Made by a program: the position numbers and the translations under genes
Assembly (NCBI GenBank): GCA_025454975.1
Contig: JALONK010000009.1
Span: forward strand, 27,186 to 91,185
Source of the DNA: Bacteroidia bacterium
Lineage (GTDB): Bacteria > Bacteroidota > Bacteroidia > UKL13-3
Direction: 5' to 3'
DNA length: 64,000 nt
Shown here: positions 9,401 to 18,801 of the stretch, one piece after another
Layout of the letters: each line of letters opens with the position of its first letter
Numbering within the stretch: position 1 is the stretch's first letter
The notes under the pieces: generated by a model
The model's database searches: none
Seen by the model: only the letters and a program-made list of their open reading frames with translations
What the model was told of the DNA's origin: nothing

Positions 9401-9742
9401 AATCTTTACTTGATATAATTCGGGTACAAGTTAACCGTGCCTGAATTGTAGTTACCCACCTTTTATACACACTTCGCAAAGTGTTGATGGTGTAATGGTT
9501 GAGGCATTTACAGAAGGTGTGGTAAAAATTATATGATGCTAACTTTCTTTTTCAATGACTCAATTTATTACCATAATCGCCTAAAGATTCTGATGTTTTA
9601 TGATTTCTTTAGTCTAAATTTAGTGTAACTACTTAAATTAATATTCTTTTATTACATCTTGTAAATGAGTTGAATGTAAATTATATACATTAAATATGAT
9701 TATTTATATATTTTGCGTTATTCATATACCATTTTTATAAAT
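9401..9742. other. Intergenic region between the divergent mksB and TraB-domain genes
   Basis: This AT-rich stretch of about 340 bases should hold the promoters of two divergent units. I see no convincing gene and no RNA fold typical of tRNA or a known riboswitch. A short hairpin lies at 9469-9484. Near the plus-strand gene, the run TATATTTTG just before 9716 is close to a Bacteroidota -7 element but has the wrong spacing for an exact match. Confidence 0.5.
9469..9484. repeat. Short inverted repeat upstream of mksB
   Basis: ACACTT and AAGTGT flank the four-base loop CGCA, a perfect 6-bp stem. It has no T-run, so it is not a terminator. It sits about 70-85 bases upstream of the mksB start and could be an operator or lie in the leader. 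It could also be chance. Confidence 0.3.
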
Positions 9743-12700
9743 ATGTTATTTAGAACAATTTTTAGAACTATCTCCCTTATACTTTTATTGGTTACAATAG
9801 TTCAAGCACAGCCTCTTCCTAAAGGATTATTATGGGAAATTTCAGGAAAGGGTATGACCAAACCATCTTACTTATATGGTACCATGCATGTAAGCAGCAA
9901 GTTGGCCTTTAACCTAAGTGATTCCTTTTTTATTGCATTGAAAAACGTGGATAAAGTTGCTTTAGAAAGTACACCTGAAAATTGGTTGGAGGAGTTTTTT
10001 GCAACCGGATTTATGAGTCATCTGATGCGAGTTGAAGCCGAAGAATCGAACCAAAGTACCCAGGTTATTAATCCTAATTCTTTCGCTTGGTTTGATGATA
10101 ACTATCCCAAAAATTATGTATTACAAGCACTGGCAGTTGATCCTGCCATTCTTAATCAATTAATGTTTAGGCATACCAGTAATAAACAGGATTTTGAAGA
10201 AGATACTTATTTAGACCTTTATATCTTTCAACTTGCGAGCAAACTGAAAAAGCCTGTGTTGTCGGTTGAAGACTTGGATGAAAGTTTGCAATTGGTGATG
10301 AGGGCATATTCAGATATGTATCCTGAAGATAAACAAAGGAAGTATATCGAAAACTTTGATGAGTTATTGGAAGAATATTATCGTCAGGCTGATTTATTTC
10401 AACTTGATTCTTTGGTGAAGGCACAAGGTTACAGCAGTAACTACATGGAAAATATGCTTTATATCCGTAATAAAAATATGGTGCATCGCATGGATTCTAT
10501 CATGCGCACCGGAAGTTTATTTACCGGCGTTGGTGCTTCTCATTTACCGGGAGATAAAGGTGTTATAGCTCTGTTACGCGAAATGGGTTATCAAGTGCGT
10601 GCAGTAAATCTCGGACAAAGAAATTCATCGTTACGTAAAAAATTAGATGCCATTAATGTTCCAATTACTTATCAGAAATTTACCGCCCCCGACGGATTGT
10701 TTAGCGTTGAAGCACCGGGTAAATTATTGGTGATGCCTGATAATAGTATTAGTCAACAATACCTTTACAGTGATATGATGAATGGTGCTTTTTATTCGGT
10801 TACTCGTATCAAACATTTTTCGTCGTTCTATGGCTATGATGAGGCTGATTACCGCAAAAGTATAGATAGCATGTTATATGAATATATACCGGGTGATATA
10901 GTTTCGCAAAAAACTATTGACCAAAATGGATATGTTGCCTATGATATCACCAATAAAAATAAGCGAGGTAATTTACAGCGCTACCGAATTATTTTTACTC
11001 CAATTGAATTAATTATTTTTAAAACAGGTGGTAAAGGAAATTATGTAAAAGAATTTGGTGAACAGTTTTTTAAATCAATCGTGTTTAATCAACCTCCATT
11101 ACTCACACAACCTTATCGAAATACTGAGCTAGGATTTGAAATAGCATTACCTGTGATGCCTATTTCAAACTATGAAAAGGCTGTGTTAAGTAATTACACG
11201 CCCGGAAGTATTATTTATCAGGCGGTGCACAACCGTGAACGCTATTTTATTTTAACATCTCCATTTTTTAATACGTCGTATATCGAAGAAGATACTGTTG
11301 AATTAAACATTGCGGCCTTCGGTTTCGAAAGGAAAACCAACCTTATGCGCAACACGCATCAATACAAAAATATTTCAGGCTATCCCGCCTTATTTTGTAC
11401 CTATCGCCATAAAGAAAAAGGTACAAGCATGGCAGCAGTATATGTAATTAAAGGGGCAAGTGTTTATGTGTTTTCAGTTTGGGGCGATAATCCACAAATT
11501 TCAAATGAAGCCATTCAAGTATTAAATTCAATAAAACTTATTGAAAAAGTAGCTCCGGAAGCTAAATTTCAAACCGATACCATTCATCGTTTTACATTAA
11601 AATCATCGGTTAGTTTGCCTCCTGATATTAATGCTTACAATATGTCGTTTAAAAAACGTGAGGATAAACGAGCGCATTTAGATTTACGCGAAAAAATTGA
11701 ACTTAAAGAAGCGGCCACAGGCGAAAAGGTTATAATTAAATGGACGCGTAGAAATAAGTATGAATATTTTAAAGATACTGCCTCCTTATGGAAATCATTA
11801 ATAACCAATAATTATTTTTACAACACCTTCAATAAAAAAGTAACCTACTTTAAGAATAAAAATTATTTTGGTGCTGTTGTTGAACTAACGGATTCTAATT
11901 CGAGTCGTTGTATCCTGCACAAAATTTTTATAAGTGGCCGATTCGAGTATCAATTAACTGCTGTTGTTGATACCATTACCAAAGGAAATAATTTTGTAAA
12001 AACCATCTTCGAATCATTTGAACCTATTACTACTGATTCGTTCAACCTTTTTGCAAATTCAGGCAATCGTTTTTTAAATGATATTATTTCTGATGATTCC
12101 ACTACTTATGCCCAAGCTCGCGAGCTTAGTAAAGATGTTGATTTAGATAAAACTAATGTGAATCAAATTTTAGAAACCATTCCTAAATTAAAGGATGATA
12201 AACACAAAAAAGGATTGGAACAAGAGTTGATTTTAGCATTAGGTAGAACTAAAGATCCTAAAGTTTTACCTATACTTAAGTTGTGGTACGAAAATGCAGG
12301 CGATGATTATGAAAAGCAATTTTCTATTTTAAAAGCACTGGCAAGGTTTAAGACGAAGCAATCATATACCCTTTGCCGCGATTTGTTAATAAAGGAACCT
12401 CCATTTTTAACCGGCAATTATTATTATGATGGGTTGTTTAGCGAGCTGCGTTCTAATGATTCATTATTTAACAGCATATTATTTTTTCCTGAATTATTTA
12501 AATTAACCAGGTATGATGAATACAGGCAAGAGGTTTATGAAATGTTATCTTGGGCAATTGACAGCAATAAGATTACAGTTGCACAATATCAACCATATTT
12601 AAATGATTTAATTAATGAAGCAAAAAAGCAACTGAAAAAAGAATTAACTAATGATGATAAAGAAAAGTACTATGCGAATTATATGGTGGAGTCATATAAT

Positions 12701-13315
12701 AATATTCTAATTCATCATTATGATTTGCCTCAAGTTAAAGAATATTTCGATAAGCAACTTAAAGCAAAGAATTATGTAGTGAAACTTAATACAGTAGCTC
12801 TTTTGTTAAAACATAAAAAGGCTGTTGATGATACAATTGTTTTTAATTTAAGCGAAAACCTTACTTCAAGAACTGATTTCTTTAGTGCGTTAAAGGAATT
12901 TAAAATTGAAGATAAGATGCCTGCACAATTCAGAACACGCGATGCTTTGGTATATGCCGAAGTAAAAGATGATTTAACCCCTGACTACGGTGATGATAAA
13001 CTAGATACCATTGTATTTGTGGCCATGGATACTACTTATTTTAAAGGAATTAAAGGTATTGTGTACTTTTATAAGTATAAAATGGAAAACAGCGATGATT
13101 GGAATACCTATGTTACAGGTATGTATGATTTTGATTCCAATACATATAAATTACTGCGTTACATAGGCGCTCAAGGTGAGGTGTTCAATGAGAAAGGAAG
13201 TTGGCAAGAACAATTTTTTGAAATGGTTGAACAAGCTAAACAACGCCAAAGGGCCTATGGTTATGGCTCTTTTAATTTCTCAAGAAACTTCTTTGAAGAA
13301 TATCCGGAGGAATAA
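9743..13315 (+). CDS. TraB/GumN domain protein with a tandem-repeat middle and HEAT-like C-terminal region
   Basis: A secreted protein of 1190 residues. The ATG at 9743 is preferred over an upstream TTG at 9713 because it leads straight into a signal peptide ending near QA-QP. The TraB/GumN domain (about residues 25-275) begins LLWEISGKGMTKPSYLYGT and includes the family's GTMH motif and, later, GVGASHLPG. Residues about 290-760 hold three stretches of similar layout (FTAPDGLFSVEAP, YRNTELGFEIALP, FTLKSSVSLPP starts) that look like PsbP/Mog1-type folds. Residues 800-1000 form helical repeats (ALGRTKDPKVLPILKLWY) of HEAT type. TraB proteins are suspected metallopeptidases related to pheromone shutdown, but the function here is unknown. 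A strong terminator follows. Confidence 0.8.
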   Translation: MLFRTIFRTISLILLLVTIVQAQPLPKGLLWEISGKGMTKPSYLYGTMHVSSKLAFNLSDSFFIALKNVDKVALESTPENWLEEFFATGFMSHLMRVEAEESNQSTQVINPNSFAWFDDNYPKNYVLQALAVDPAILNQLMFRHTSNKQDFEEDTYLDLYIFQLASKLKKPVLSVEDLDESLQLVMRAYSDMYPEDKQRKYIENFDELLEEYYRQADLFQLDSLVKAQGYSSNYMENMLYIRNKNMVHRMDSIMRTGSLFTGVGASHLPGDKGVIALLREMGYQVRAVNLGQRNSSLRKKLDAINVPITYQKFTAPDGLFSVEAPGKLLVMPDNSISQQYLYSDMMNGAFYSVTRIKHFSSFYGYDEADYRKSIDSMLYEYIPGDIVSQKTIDQNGYVAYDITNKNKRGNLQRYRIIFTPIELIIFKTGGKGNYVKEFGEQFFKSIVFNQPPLLTQPYRNTELGFEIALPVMPISNYEKAVLSNYTPGSIIYQAVHNRERYFILTSPFFNTSYIEEDTVELNIAAFGFERKTNLMRNTHQYKNISGYPALFCTYRHKEKGTSMAAVYVIKGASVYVFSVWGDNPQISNEAIQVLNSIKLIEKVAPEAKFQTDTIHRFTLKSSVSLPPDINAYNMSFKKREDKRAHLDLREKIELKEAATGEKVIIKWTRRNKYEYFKDTASLWKSLITNNYFYNTFNKKVTYFKNKNYFGAVVELTDSNSSRCILHKIFISGRFEYQLTAVVDTITKGNNFVKTIFESFEPITTDSFNLFANSGNRFLNDIISDDSTTYAQARELSKDVDLDKTNVNQILETIPKLKDDKHKKGLEQELILALGRTKDPKVLPILKLWYENAGDDYEKQFSILKALARFKTKQSYTLCRDLLIKEPPFLTGNYYYDGLFSELRSNDSLFNSILFFPELFKLTRYDEYRQEVYEMLSWAIDSNKITVAQYQPYLNDLINEAKKQLKKELTNDDKEKYYANYMVESYNNILIHHYDLPQVKEYFDKQLKAKNYVVKLNTVALLLKHKKAVDDTIVFNLSENLTSRTDFFSALKEFKIEDKMPAQFRTRDALVYAEVKDDLTPDYGDDKLDTIVFVAMDTTYFKGIKGIVYFYKYKMENSDDWNTYVTGMYDFDSNTYKLLRYIGAQGEVFNEKGSWQEQFFEMVEQAKQRQRAYGYGSFNFSRNFFEEYPEE

Positions 13316-13350
13316 TGTTTCAAAAACCTCCTTATTAAAATAACTTATTA

Positions 13351-13380
13351 AAGGTGACTGTTTATTATGGTCACCTTTTT
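13351..13380 (+). terminator. Rho-independent terminator after the TraB-domain gene
   Basis: AAGGTGAC (13351-13358) pairs perfectly with GTCACCTT (13370-13377) around an 11-base loop and runs into a T-tract continuing past 13380. It lies 36 bases after the stop codon. Confidence 0.85.
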
Positions 13381-13469
13381 TATTTTTTAACTAATTGTAG
13401 ATGGATTAATTCGCTGCTATTTCATGCATAAGCTTCGTAATGGAAATCCATGTTGTATCAAACAAGCAT

Positions 13470-13499
13470 AAAAAAAACACGCCTAAGCGTGTTTTTTTT
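13470..13499. terminator. Bidirectional terminator between convergent genes
   Basis: A perfect 13-bp stem made of eight A's plus CACGC, the loop CTAA, then GCGTG plus eight T's. The A-run and T-run are symmetrical, so it works on both strands. It lies 15 bases after the ferredoxin gene's end on the minus strand, which it most likely serves, and it backs up the TraB gene's own terminator. Confidence 0.88.
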
Positions 13500-13514
13500 A
13501 TGTTATTGTTAACA

Positions 13515-13859
13515 TTAAATGTGCATTCTGTTTTTCTTAAACATTAACTGGTCTTCCGACTCTACATGGTCAGGATCAGGAACACAGCAATCAACCGGAC
13601 ATACAGCAGCGCATTGTGGTTCTTCATGAAAACCTACGCATTCGGTACATTTTCCGGTTACAATAAAATAAGTATCATCAGATTTAGGAGCAAATCTTTT
13701 ATTTACATCAACCGACTCTCCATCAATTTCGATGGTTCCGGTTAATGAATTTCCATCAGCCCAAGCCCACTCAGCTCCGCTTTCATATATTGCGTTATTA
13801 GGACATTCTGGTTCGCATGCACCGCAATTGATGCATTCGTCGGTAATCATTATAGCCAT
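13515..13859 (-). CDS. 2[4Fe-4S] ferredoxin
   Basis: A small electron carrier of 114 residues with two cluster motifs. The first is CINCGACEPECP (residues 9-20). The second is CTECVGFHEEPQCAAVCP, with a longer gap between the second and third cysteines, as in the Alvin-type (Azotobacter/Chromatium) bacterial ferredoxins. An acidic insert of about 45 residues separates the two. It is cytoplasmic and probably supplies low-potential electrons to reductases. It is transcribed divergently from an acyl-CoA reductase gene with an 87-base shared upstream region; whether the two work together is an inference from position only. Confidence 0.93.
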   Translation of the reverse strand: MAIMITDECINCGACEPECPNNAIYESGAEWAWADGNSLTGTIEIDGESVDVNKRFAPKSDDTYFIVTGKCTECVGFHEEPQCAAVCPVDCCVPDPDHVESEDQLMFKKNRMHI

Positions 13860-13946
13860 AGTATATTTTTCTTTTTAGTAGTTTATAACAAATGCAAAAT
13901 AAGTTTTGTTGCTTTGCATAAAAAAATTGAATCATTCTAAATAGAC

Positions 13947-14957
13947 ATGAATTTTCAACAAGCAATTCAAACATACAAACAACTTGGCTTATTTTTTAAA
14001 CAGGCAGCCGCTGAAGATTTATCGGTTTTTCATCAGGCTTATGTTACTAATAATTGGTTTACAGTTGATTATATAAAAAATGCCCTTCATGCTTGGTCGG
14101 AAGAGCTAACGGAGTCATCATTAACAAATTGGTTTTCGGCATATACCGAACCCCATACACAACAAAAAAAAGTTGCCATAATAATGGCGGGAAATATTCC
14201 TTTTGTTGGTTTGCATGATTTATTATGTGTTTTAGCAACAGGCCATTCGGCATTGGTTAAATTATCTTCTGATGATTATGTATTGATGAAATGGGTAATT
14301 GATGCATTAATTGATATCAACCCATCATTAGCGAATGATATTACGGTTGCTGAAGGAATGTTACCCAAGGGTTTTGATGCAGTTATAGCAACAGGAAGCA
14401 ACAATACCAATCGTTATTTTGAGGCCTATTTTAAAGGAGTACCGTCGTTGTTACGAAAGAGTAGGAGCAGTGTGGCCGTTTTAACAGGTAATGAAACACC
14501 TGAGGATATTCAACTAATAGGGAAAGATATTTTCACCTATTTTGGTTTAGGATGCAGGAATGTCTCAAAAATATATGTTCCTGAAGGATACGACTTAACT
14601 TTCTTCCTCGACCATATTCAATCTTTTTATAGTCATATTGATCATCATAAATATGCAAACAACTACACTTACCATAAGGCCATATTATTGATGAACCTTA
14701 CACCACATTTAGATAATAATTTTTTACTGGTAAAGGAGGATACACACCTAGCATCGCCACTCTCCGTTTTGTTTTGGGAATCTTATAAAAATGAAACTGA
14801 TTTAATGTATAAACTATCCTTAAAACAGGATGAAATACAATGTGTGGTTAGCAAAATTAAAATTGGTGATTCAGTTCCATTAGGTCGAGCTCAATATCCT
14901 GCCATCTCCGGCTATGCTGATGGTATTGATACGATAAATTTTTTATTGAACATTTAA
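13947..14957 (+). CDS. LuxC-like acyl-CoA reductase
   Basis: A 336-residue protein of the acyl-CoA reductase (LuxC) family, part of the aldehyde dehydrogenase superfamily. It would reduce an activated acyl group to an aldehyde using NAD(P)H. The likely catalytic cysteine is Cys203 in FGLGCRNVSK, a motif very typical of this family. The block IIMAGNIPFVGLHD is the expected nucleotide-binding-region signature, and GVPSLLRKSRSSVAVL also fits. It is shorter than LuxC of luminous bacteria (about 480 residues), as usual for free-living Bacteroidota versions. Its end lies 2 bases from the end of the convergent biotin-carrier gene. The natural substrate is unknown. Confidence 0.87.
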   Translation: MNFQQAIQTYKQLGLFFKQAAAEDLSVFHQAYVTNNWFTVDYIKNALHAWSEELTESSLTNWFSAYTEPHTQQKKVAIIMAGNIPFVGLHDLLCVLATGHSALVKLSSDDYVLMKWVIDALIDINPSLANDITVAEGMLPKGFDAVIATGSNNTNRYFEAYFKGVPSLLRKSRSSVAVLTGNETPEDIQLIGKDIFTYFGLGCRNVSKIYVPEGYDLTFFLDHIQSFYSHIDHHKYANNYTYHKAILLMNLTPHLDNNFLLVKEDTHLASPLSVLFWESYKNETDLMYKLSLKQDEIQCVVSKIKIGDSVPLGRAQYPAISGYADGIDTINFLLNI

Positions 14958-14959
14958 AA

Positions 14960-15460
14960 TTATTCGAACTCAATAAGCATTTGGTTCTTATCAACAGCCG
15001 TGCGTTCGCTCACGGTTATTTTTTTAATCACTGCATCCGATGGCGATTTAATAACATTCTCCATTTTCATGGCTTCTAAAACCAATAATGCATCTCCTTT
15101 TTTTACAGCATCACCAGGCTTAACGTGAATACGCAATACAAGTCCGGGCATAGGAGCTTTTACTGAGTTCACCTTATCCGAGGCCATTTTATCCATGCCT
15201 AATTTTTTCAGGAGTTGGTCAAGCTCATTTTCTACATTCACTCGGTAAGTAATACCATTTATAACAATACTTAATATTTTACCTTTTTCGTCTTTATCTG
15301 TCAATTCGATTGTTAACGACTGATCATTTATAATTGCATGATACTTATCTGCTCCTATTTTAATCCAATCCATGTTCATTTCTTCACCATTCAATAGCAG
15401 GCTCGAATTATCTTTTTTTAAGGTGAATTCGGTTAGTTCATTTACTTTTAAGGTAAGCAT
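14960..15460 (-). CDS. Biotin carboxyl carrier protein subunit of an acyl-CoA carboxylase
   Basis: A 166-residue carrier whose C-terminal 75 residues are a biotinyl domain. The biotinylation motif is EAMKMEN with Lys132, preceded by APMPGLVLRIHVKPGD, the usual domain start. The N-terminal 80 residues are beta-rich (KVNELTEFTLKKDNSSLLLNG). Stand-alone carriers like this serve propionyl-CoA or acetyl-CoA carboxylases whose other subunits lie elsewhere, since none is in the window. It is divergent from the M1 aminopeptidase gene, with only 41 bases between starts, so their promoters must overlap. Confidence 0.9.
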   Translation of the reverse strand: MLTLKVNELTEFTLKKDNSSLLLNGEEMNMDWIKIGADKYHAIINDQSLTIELTDKDEKGKILSIVINGITYRVNVENELDQLLKKLGMDKMASDKVNSVKAPMPGLVLRIHVKPGDAVKKGDALLVLEAMKMENVIKSPSDAVIKKITVSERTAVDKNQMLIEFE

Positions 15461-15501
15461 TTATTTGTATGTTTTAAGAATTATTACTTTATTGTAAGCC
15501 T

Positions 15502-18102
15502 ATGATTAAACAACGATTTACATTTTTAGTATTATTAAACCTTGTTTATATAATAAGCGGTTGCAATTTAATTAAATTCAATCCATCCCCAAAAACGGGC
15601 GAGCAAATTGTAAATCCTAAAGTTGAAGTTCGCGAAACAACCATAAAAACAGTACCATCATTTAAAGCTACTGAAACTAGGATAATTGATTTGGTGCACA
15701 TGAAACTTGCCGTTCAGTTTAACTACGAAAAGCAACATGTTATTGGTCAGGCGTTTTTATTTATCAAGCCATACTTCTACGAGTTAAATAGTTTTGAACT
15801 TGATGCGAAAGGTTTTGATATTAAACGTGTGGCCTTAATATCAAATCAAACTGATACGCTATTATTAAAGTATGAGTATAACAAAGAAAAGTTAAAAATA
15901 ACTTTAGATAAAACTTACAACAAAAGCCAAACATTTCAGGTGTTTATTGACTATGTAGCTAAACCAAATGAAATTATTACCGAAGGTGGCAATGCAATTC
16001 AAGATGATAGAGGTTTGTATTTTATTAATCCATTAGGTAAGGAGGAAGGTAAACCTCGTCAAATATGGACTCAAGGTGAAACGCAATCGAACTCATGTTG
16101 GTTTCCAACAGTTGATATTCCAAACGAAAAAATTACCCAAGAAATTGCCATTACAGTAGATGACAAAGACATTACCTTAAGCAATGGCGAGTTGATGATG
16201 AGTAAGATAAACAGCGATGGTAAGCGAACTGATTATTGGAAACAAACAAAACCTCATGCACCTTATTTGGTGATGCTGGCAGTTGGAGAATTTGCACAAG
16301 TTAAAGACTTTTGGCGTGATAGTATTCCGGTTGATTATTATGTTGAACCGGCCTATAAACCTTATGCTAAAATGATTTTCGGCAATACTCCGGAAATGTT
16401 AGAAGTATTTAGTAGAAAGTTAGGTGTTGATTACCCTTGGGATAAATACAGCCAAATTGTGGTTAGGGATTTCGTAAGTGGAGCCATGGAAAATACCTCG
16501 GCAGTAATACATTTCGACAGGGTTCAACATGATGCACGTGAACACTTAGACCAACCTTATGAAGATATCATAGCACATGAATTGTTTCATCATTGGTTTG
16601 GTGATTTAGTAACATGTGAAAGTTGGTCGAATCTTCCCCTTAACGAAAGTTTTGCTACCTATGGCGAATATATTTGGAATGAACATAAATATGGTCAACT
16701 GTTTGCCGACCATGAATTTAACAGAAACTTATTTGCGTATTTAGCTTCAAAAAACAAGCATAAAGTTGAACCTATAAGATATCATTACCACAATAGAGAT
16801 GAGATGTTTGACGTGGTAAGTTATCAAAAGGGGAGTTTAATTTTACATCAACTTCGAAAGATGATTGGCGATGAAGCATTTTTTTCTGCACTAAAATTGT
16901 ACCTCACACGCCATGCCTTTAACACCGCCGAAATAGCAAATCTGCGCATGGCATTTGAAGAAATCACCGGGCAAGATTTACAATGGTATTTTAATCAATG
17001 GTTTTTAAAGGCCGGCCATCCTGAACTTTTTGTAAATTATTCTTATGGTGAAAACAAAAACGAAGTAACTGTAGAAGTTACTCAATTACAAGATTCTAAT
17101 TATGTATATCAATTGCCGATTTTAATTGATGTATATGGTGCCGGCGGCAAAACGTCAACATCAGTTAACATCAATAAAAGTAAACAAACAATAACCATCA
17201 AACATACCTCGCCAATCTCTTTTGTTGTATTTGATGCCGATAAGCGATTGTTAGCTAAAATTAACGAAACTCAATCGCATGAAGCTTATGCCAATATGTT
17301 GTTTGAAGCGCCTTTGTATCGTGATAAATTACTTGCACTAAATGGTTTTTGTGAAGATTTACCTGATTCGTTTAGTGCGAAGGATTTGCAAACAATTCAA
17401 TTTTTGTTAAGGCATAAAGAATGGCCGATTCGTGAATTGGGTTTGCTTGCATTTGAATCAATTGACAGTTTAAATACACAATTATTTTTAACCGATTTAA
17501 ACAAAATTGCTAATTCAGATTATAAAGCAAGTAATAGGGCATTAGCCATAAAAGCATTGCAAGAGTACAATGCCATTCAGTTTTCTAATGTATTCGAACA
17601 AAAACTTAACGACTCTGCATATTCAGTTGTGAAAGCAAGTATTCAAGCACTTGGAGCAGTAAATCCACAATATGCTATTGAAAAAACCAAATCACTTCGT
17701 ACCATAAAAAATGGTGGTGTACAGCTTGCTATTGTAAAGCTTATTGTAACAGCTTCAAACAATGATGAAAATGAATATTTCAGTACCATCTTAGGTAAAT
17801 ATGGTTTTACTAATTATGCTATTATTGCCGAGTTCGGCAGATATATAATGAAATCAAACAAAGCTATTCAATTTAAAGGCGCAAAGGTTTTTGCTTCTTA
17901 TTTCCCGAAGGCCGATAAAAACTCGAAAGTGGTTTTAACACAGCAGGTAAAATTATTGGTTCAGGATTTAAACAATAAAAAAGAAAATTTAATAGCGCCA
18001 TTTAAACAGCAAAATAATCAAACACAATTACCCGAGCAGGTTTCAGCGGAGGTTAAAGTGATTGATGAATTAATTGCTGCATTTAAAAATAGTGTGCAAT
18101 AG
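15502..18102 (+). CDS. M1 family zinc aminopeptidase, lipoprotein
   Basis: An envelope aminopeptidase of 866 residues. It has a lipoprotein signal peptide with lipobox ISGC (Cys21), so it is lipid-anchored. The substrate-recognition motif GAMEN is at 327-331. The zinc site HELFHHW has His359, Glu360 and His363, with the third ligand Glu382 in NESFATY at the expected 18-residue spacing. The C-terminal 260 residues are helical repeats, as in M1 enzymes. It removes N-terminal amino acids from peptides. It ends 3 bases before an HD-domain hydrolase on the same strand, so the two are probably one transcript. Confidence 0.94.
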   Translation: MIKQRFTFLVLLNLVYIISGCNLIKFNPSPKTGEQIVNPKVEVRETTIKTVPSFKATETRIIDLVHMKLAVQFNYEKQHVIGQAFLFIKPYFYELNSFELDAKGFDIKRVALISNQTDTLLLKYEYNKEKLKITLDKTYNKSQTFQVFIDYVAKPNEIITEGGNAIQDDRGLYFINPLGKEEGKPRQIWTQGETQSNSCWFPTVDIPNEKITQEIAITVDDKDITLSNGELMMSKINSDGKRTDYWKQTKPHAPYLVMLAVGEFAQVKDFWRDSIPVDYYVEPAYKPYAKMIFGNTPEMLEVFSRKLGVDYPWDKYSQIVVRDFVSGAMENTSAVIHFDRVQHDAREHLDQPYEDIIAHELFHHWFGDLVTCESWSNLPLNESFATYGEYIWNEHKYGQLFADHEFNRNLFAYLASKNKHKVEPIRYHYHNRDEMFDVVSYQKGSLILHQLRKMIGDEAFFSALKLYLTRHAFNTAEIANLRMAFEEITGQDLQWYFNQWFLKAGHPELFVNYSYGENKNEVTVEVTQLQDSNYVYQLPILIDVYGAGGKTSTSVNINKSKQTITIKHTSPISFVVFDADKRLLAKINETQSHEAYANMLFEAPLYRDKLLALNGFCEDLPDSFSAKDLQTIQFLLRHKEWPIRELGLLAFESIDSLNTQLFLTDLNKIANSDYKASNRALAIKALQEYNAIQFSNVFEQKLNDSAYSVVKASIQALGAVNPQYAIEKTKSLRTIKNGGVQLAIVKLIVTASNNDENEYFSTILGKYGFTNYAIIAEFGRYIMKSNKAIQFKGAKVFASYFPKADKNSKVVLTQQVKLLVQDLNNKKENLIAPFKQQNNQTQLPEQVSAEVKVIDELIAAFKNSVQ

Positions 18103-18105
18103 CTT

Positions 18106-18801
18106 ATGGTAACAAATAATGAAACACTCATTAATGCCACTATAAATTATGTAAAGCAGGTACTAAATGGAGCTGAGGCAGGTCATGATTGGTGGCATGT
18201 ACAACGCGTTCATCGCATGGCTAAAGCAATTGCAACAAAAGAAGGAGCAAATGTTTTGGTAGTTGAATTAGCCGCACTTCTGCATGATATCGCAGATGCA
18301 AAATTTCATCAAGGAGACGAAAAAATTGGTCAGGAAATGGCCGCTTCTTTTCTTCATCAGATGCATGTGGATGAAACCATAATTAATGATGTTATGCATG
18401 TTATTCAACATATTTCTTTTAGAAAAACTTTTGAGTCTAATCAAACAGAAATTAGTTTGGCCTGCAAAATTGTGAGTGATGCAGATAAGCTGGATGCCAT
18501 TGGTGCTATAGGTATTGCCCGAACTTTTAACTACGGTGGATATAAGAATCGTGCAATTTATGATCCCTCTGTTCAACCTCAAAAATACTCATCTGCATTA
18601 ACTTATGTAAATAGTTCTTCGCCTACCATTAATCACTTTTATGAAAAACTTTTGTTGATTAAAGATATGATGTGGACTTCAACCGGAAAGGAATTGGCGA
18701 TAAAACGACATGCGTTTATGGAGCAGTTTTTAAAACACTTTTATGAAGAATGGGATTTTACTGAACAGGAATTAACTCATAATCCTCCAACTTTAAAATA
18801 A
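18106..18801 (+). CDS. HD-domain phosphohydrolase
   Basis: A 231-residue soluble protein of the HD superfamily. The metal-binding residues are in GHDWWHVQRVHRMA (His31) and LLHDIADAKFH (His60-Asp61), and a later Asp lies in SDADKLDAIGAIG. The pattern fits the YedJ/uncharacterised phosphohydrolase branch, which has predicted nucleotide or phosphoester substrates. It follows the aminopeptidase by 3 bases. Its last 44 bases overlap the 3' end of the convergent binding-protein gene, so the two transcripts are antisense to each other at their ends. Confidence 0.9.
   Translation: MVTNNETLINATINYVKQVLNGAEAGHDWWHVQRVHRMAKAIATKEGANVLVVELAALLHDIADAKFHQGDEKIGQEMAASFLHQMHVDETIINDVMHVIQHISFRKTFESNQTEISLACKIVSDADKLDAIGAIGIARTFNYGGYKNRAIYDPSVQPQKYSSALTYVNSSSPTINHFYEKLLLIKDMMWTSTGKELAIKRHAFMEQFLKHFYEEWDFTEQELTHNPPTLK

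Noticed and set aside
9533..9628. A 31-residue frame in the mksB upstream gap
   Set aside because: Starts at ATG 9533 but lacks a ribosome-binding-like sequence, domain pattern or conserved block; random frames of this size are common in AT-rich DNA.
9713..9742. TTG start of the TraB-domain gene at 9713
   Set aside because: Ten extra hydrophilic residues ahead of the signal peptide; the ATG at 9743 is better.
13470..13499. A small regulatory RNA at the symmetrical A/T hairpin
   Set aside because: The structure is fully explained as a bidirectional terminator between convergent genes and no promoter precedes it.
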